Assembly (NCBI GenBank): GCA_027621365.1
Contig: JAQCBH010000002.1
Span: forward strand, 1 to 64,000
Direction of reading: 5' to 3'
Origin: Bacteroidota bacterium
GTDB lineage: Bacteria > Bacteroidota > Bacteroidia > NS11-12g > UBA955
DNA: 64,000 nt
Shown: positions 63,469-64,000 of the stretch, in pieces
Layout of the letters: the number at the start of each line of letters is the position of its first letter
How positions within the stretch are numbered: position 1 is the first letter of the stretch
Position numbers and translations under genes: made by a program
The notes under the pieces: model-generated
What the model was told of the DNA's origin: nothing
Seen by the model: only the letters and a program-made list of their open reading frames with translations
The model's database searches: none

Positions 63469-64000
63469 ATGGTTGAAACGGACATCATCATCATTGGAGC
63501 CGGCCCTGTGGGTCTGTTCACCGTGTTTGAGGCTGGTTTGCTCAAATTGCGTTGCCACTTGATCGATGTGCTCCCCCAGCCAGGAGGTCAATTGACCGAA
63601 ATCTACCCCAAGAAACCCATTTACGACATTCCGGGTTTTCCGGAGGTTCTAGCCGGCGAATTGATCAACAACTTGATGAAGCAAGCCGAGCCCTTCAAAC
63701 CTGGATTCACCTTAGGCGAGAAAGCCGTTTCCATTGAAAAAACCGATAACAACGGGTTCATCGTCACCACCGAATCAGGCTTGCAACACAAGGCACCCAA
63801 CGTGGCAATCGCCGGTGGCCTTGGCGTTTTCGAACCCCGCAAACCACCCATTCCCAACTTGGCCCAGTTCGAGCGAAAAGGCCTTGATTACATGGTCAAA
63901 GACCCCGAAGCTTACCGAGGCAAGCGATTGGTGATTTCAGGCGGAGGCGACAGCGCTCTAGACTGGACCCTCTTTTTGGCCGATGTAGCCGAGCATATTA
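63469..64000 (+). CDS. Ferredoxin-NADP(+) reductase, thioredoxin reductase-like type (3' end cut by window)
   Basis: The first 177 residues of an FAD enzyme that passes electrons between NADPH and ferredoxin. The FAD-binding Rossmann motif is IIIIGAGPVGLFTVFEAGL near the start, followed by LPQPGGQLTEIYPKKPIYDI, which is diagnostic of the thioredoxin-reductase-like FNR (YumC) group. The second motif RLVISGGGDSALDW begins the NADPH domain. No CxxC redox pair is seen between the domains, which argues against thioredoxin reductase. The frame is still open at the window edge. Confidence 0.9.
   Translation, partial: MVETDIIIIGAGPVGLFTVFEAGLLKLRCHLIDVLPQPGGQLTEIYPKKPIYDIPGFPEVLAGELINNLMKQAEPFKPGFTLGEKAVSIEKTDNNGFIVTTESGLQHKAPNVAIAGGLGVFEPRKPPIPNLAQFERKGLDYMVKDPEAYRGKRLVISGGGDSALDWTLFLADVAEHI

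Overview
The window is a gene-dense stretch of a Bacteroidota chromosome (roughly 50% GC by eye). The evidence is a SusC/SusD pair, several type IX secretion (T9SS) C-terminal sorting domains of both type A and CHU_C/gliding type, a PorV-family protein, the bacillithiol enzyme BshB1, an archaeal-type UbiA prenyltransferase, an almost complete lack of Shine-Dalgarno sequences, and -7 promoter boxes of the Bacteroidetes form TAnnTTTG. The genus cannot be told from the sequence. No intergenic gap exceeds 300 bases. No tRNA, rRNA, CRISPR, insertion sequence or phage gene is visible, and nothing suggests recent transfer.

Bases 1-13981 hold mnmE and a polysaccharide utilisation locus: SusC, SusD, a LamG lipoprotein, a GH144-type lipoprotein, a GH3 beta-glucosidase, an alpha/beta hydrolase on the other strand, and a second GH144-type enzyme. 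A divergent NUDIX-type regulator sits beside susC with an inverted-repeat operator in between. Two GH144 enzymes with one GH3 point to beta-1,2-glucan as the substrate. A T9SS-exported protein with lamin-tail and glycan-binding-like modules (14081-16261) is convergent with the regulator.

Bases 16363-23857 hold a Bcp peroxiredoxin and a three-gene block: an ECF sigma factor, a membrane protein with an anti-sigma-like N-terminus and a CHU_C-type C-terminus, and an 1,797-codon PKD-rich adhesin-like T9SS cargo. Bases 23923-26681 are the housekeeping cluster greA, HIT, lgt, holB. Bases 26777-35581 hold a TonB-dependent receptor, a 1,298-residue T9SS surface protein and a PorV-family barrel. Bases 35761-43118 hold accC-serA, a divergent ccmB, and an M49-like peptidase followed by a tail-specific protease.

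From 43260 to 53404 most genes are on the + strand: a GNAT-like protein, a C1 peptidase, alanine dehydrogenase, an alpha/beta hydrolase, a barrel protein, Kdo transferase, groES-groEL, ruvX, def and a UbiA enzyme. Bases 53401-60292 form a tight minus-strand run: yicC, two large related proteins with an EreA/ChaN-like N-terminus and a barrel-like C-terminus, pssA, purE and a DUF3109 protein. The + strand resumes with an M28 lipoprotein, bshB1, a secreted von Willebrand A-like protein and a ferredoxin-NADP reductase-type flavoprotein cut by the window end.

The parts most worth follow-up are the sigma/CHU_C-sensor/adhesin block, the tandem EreA/ChaN-like barrel proteins, the predicted beta-1,2-glucan locus with two matching operator sites, and the recurrent placement of TAnnTTTG boxes only 4-14 bases before start codons, which predicts leaderless or near-leaderless mRNAs.
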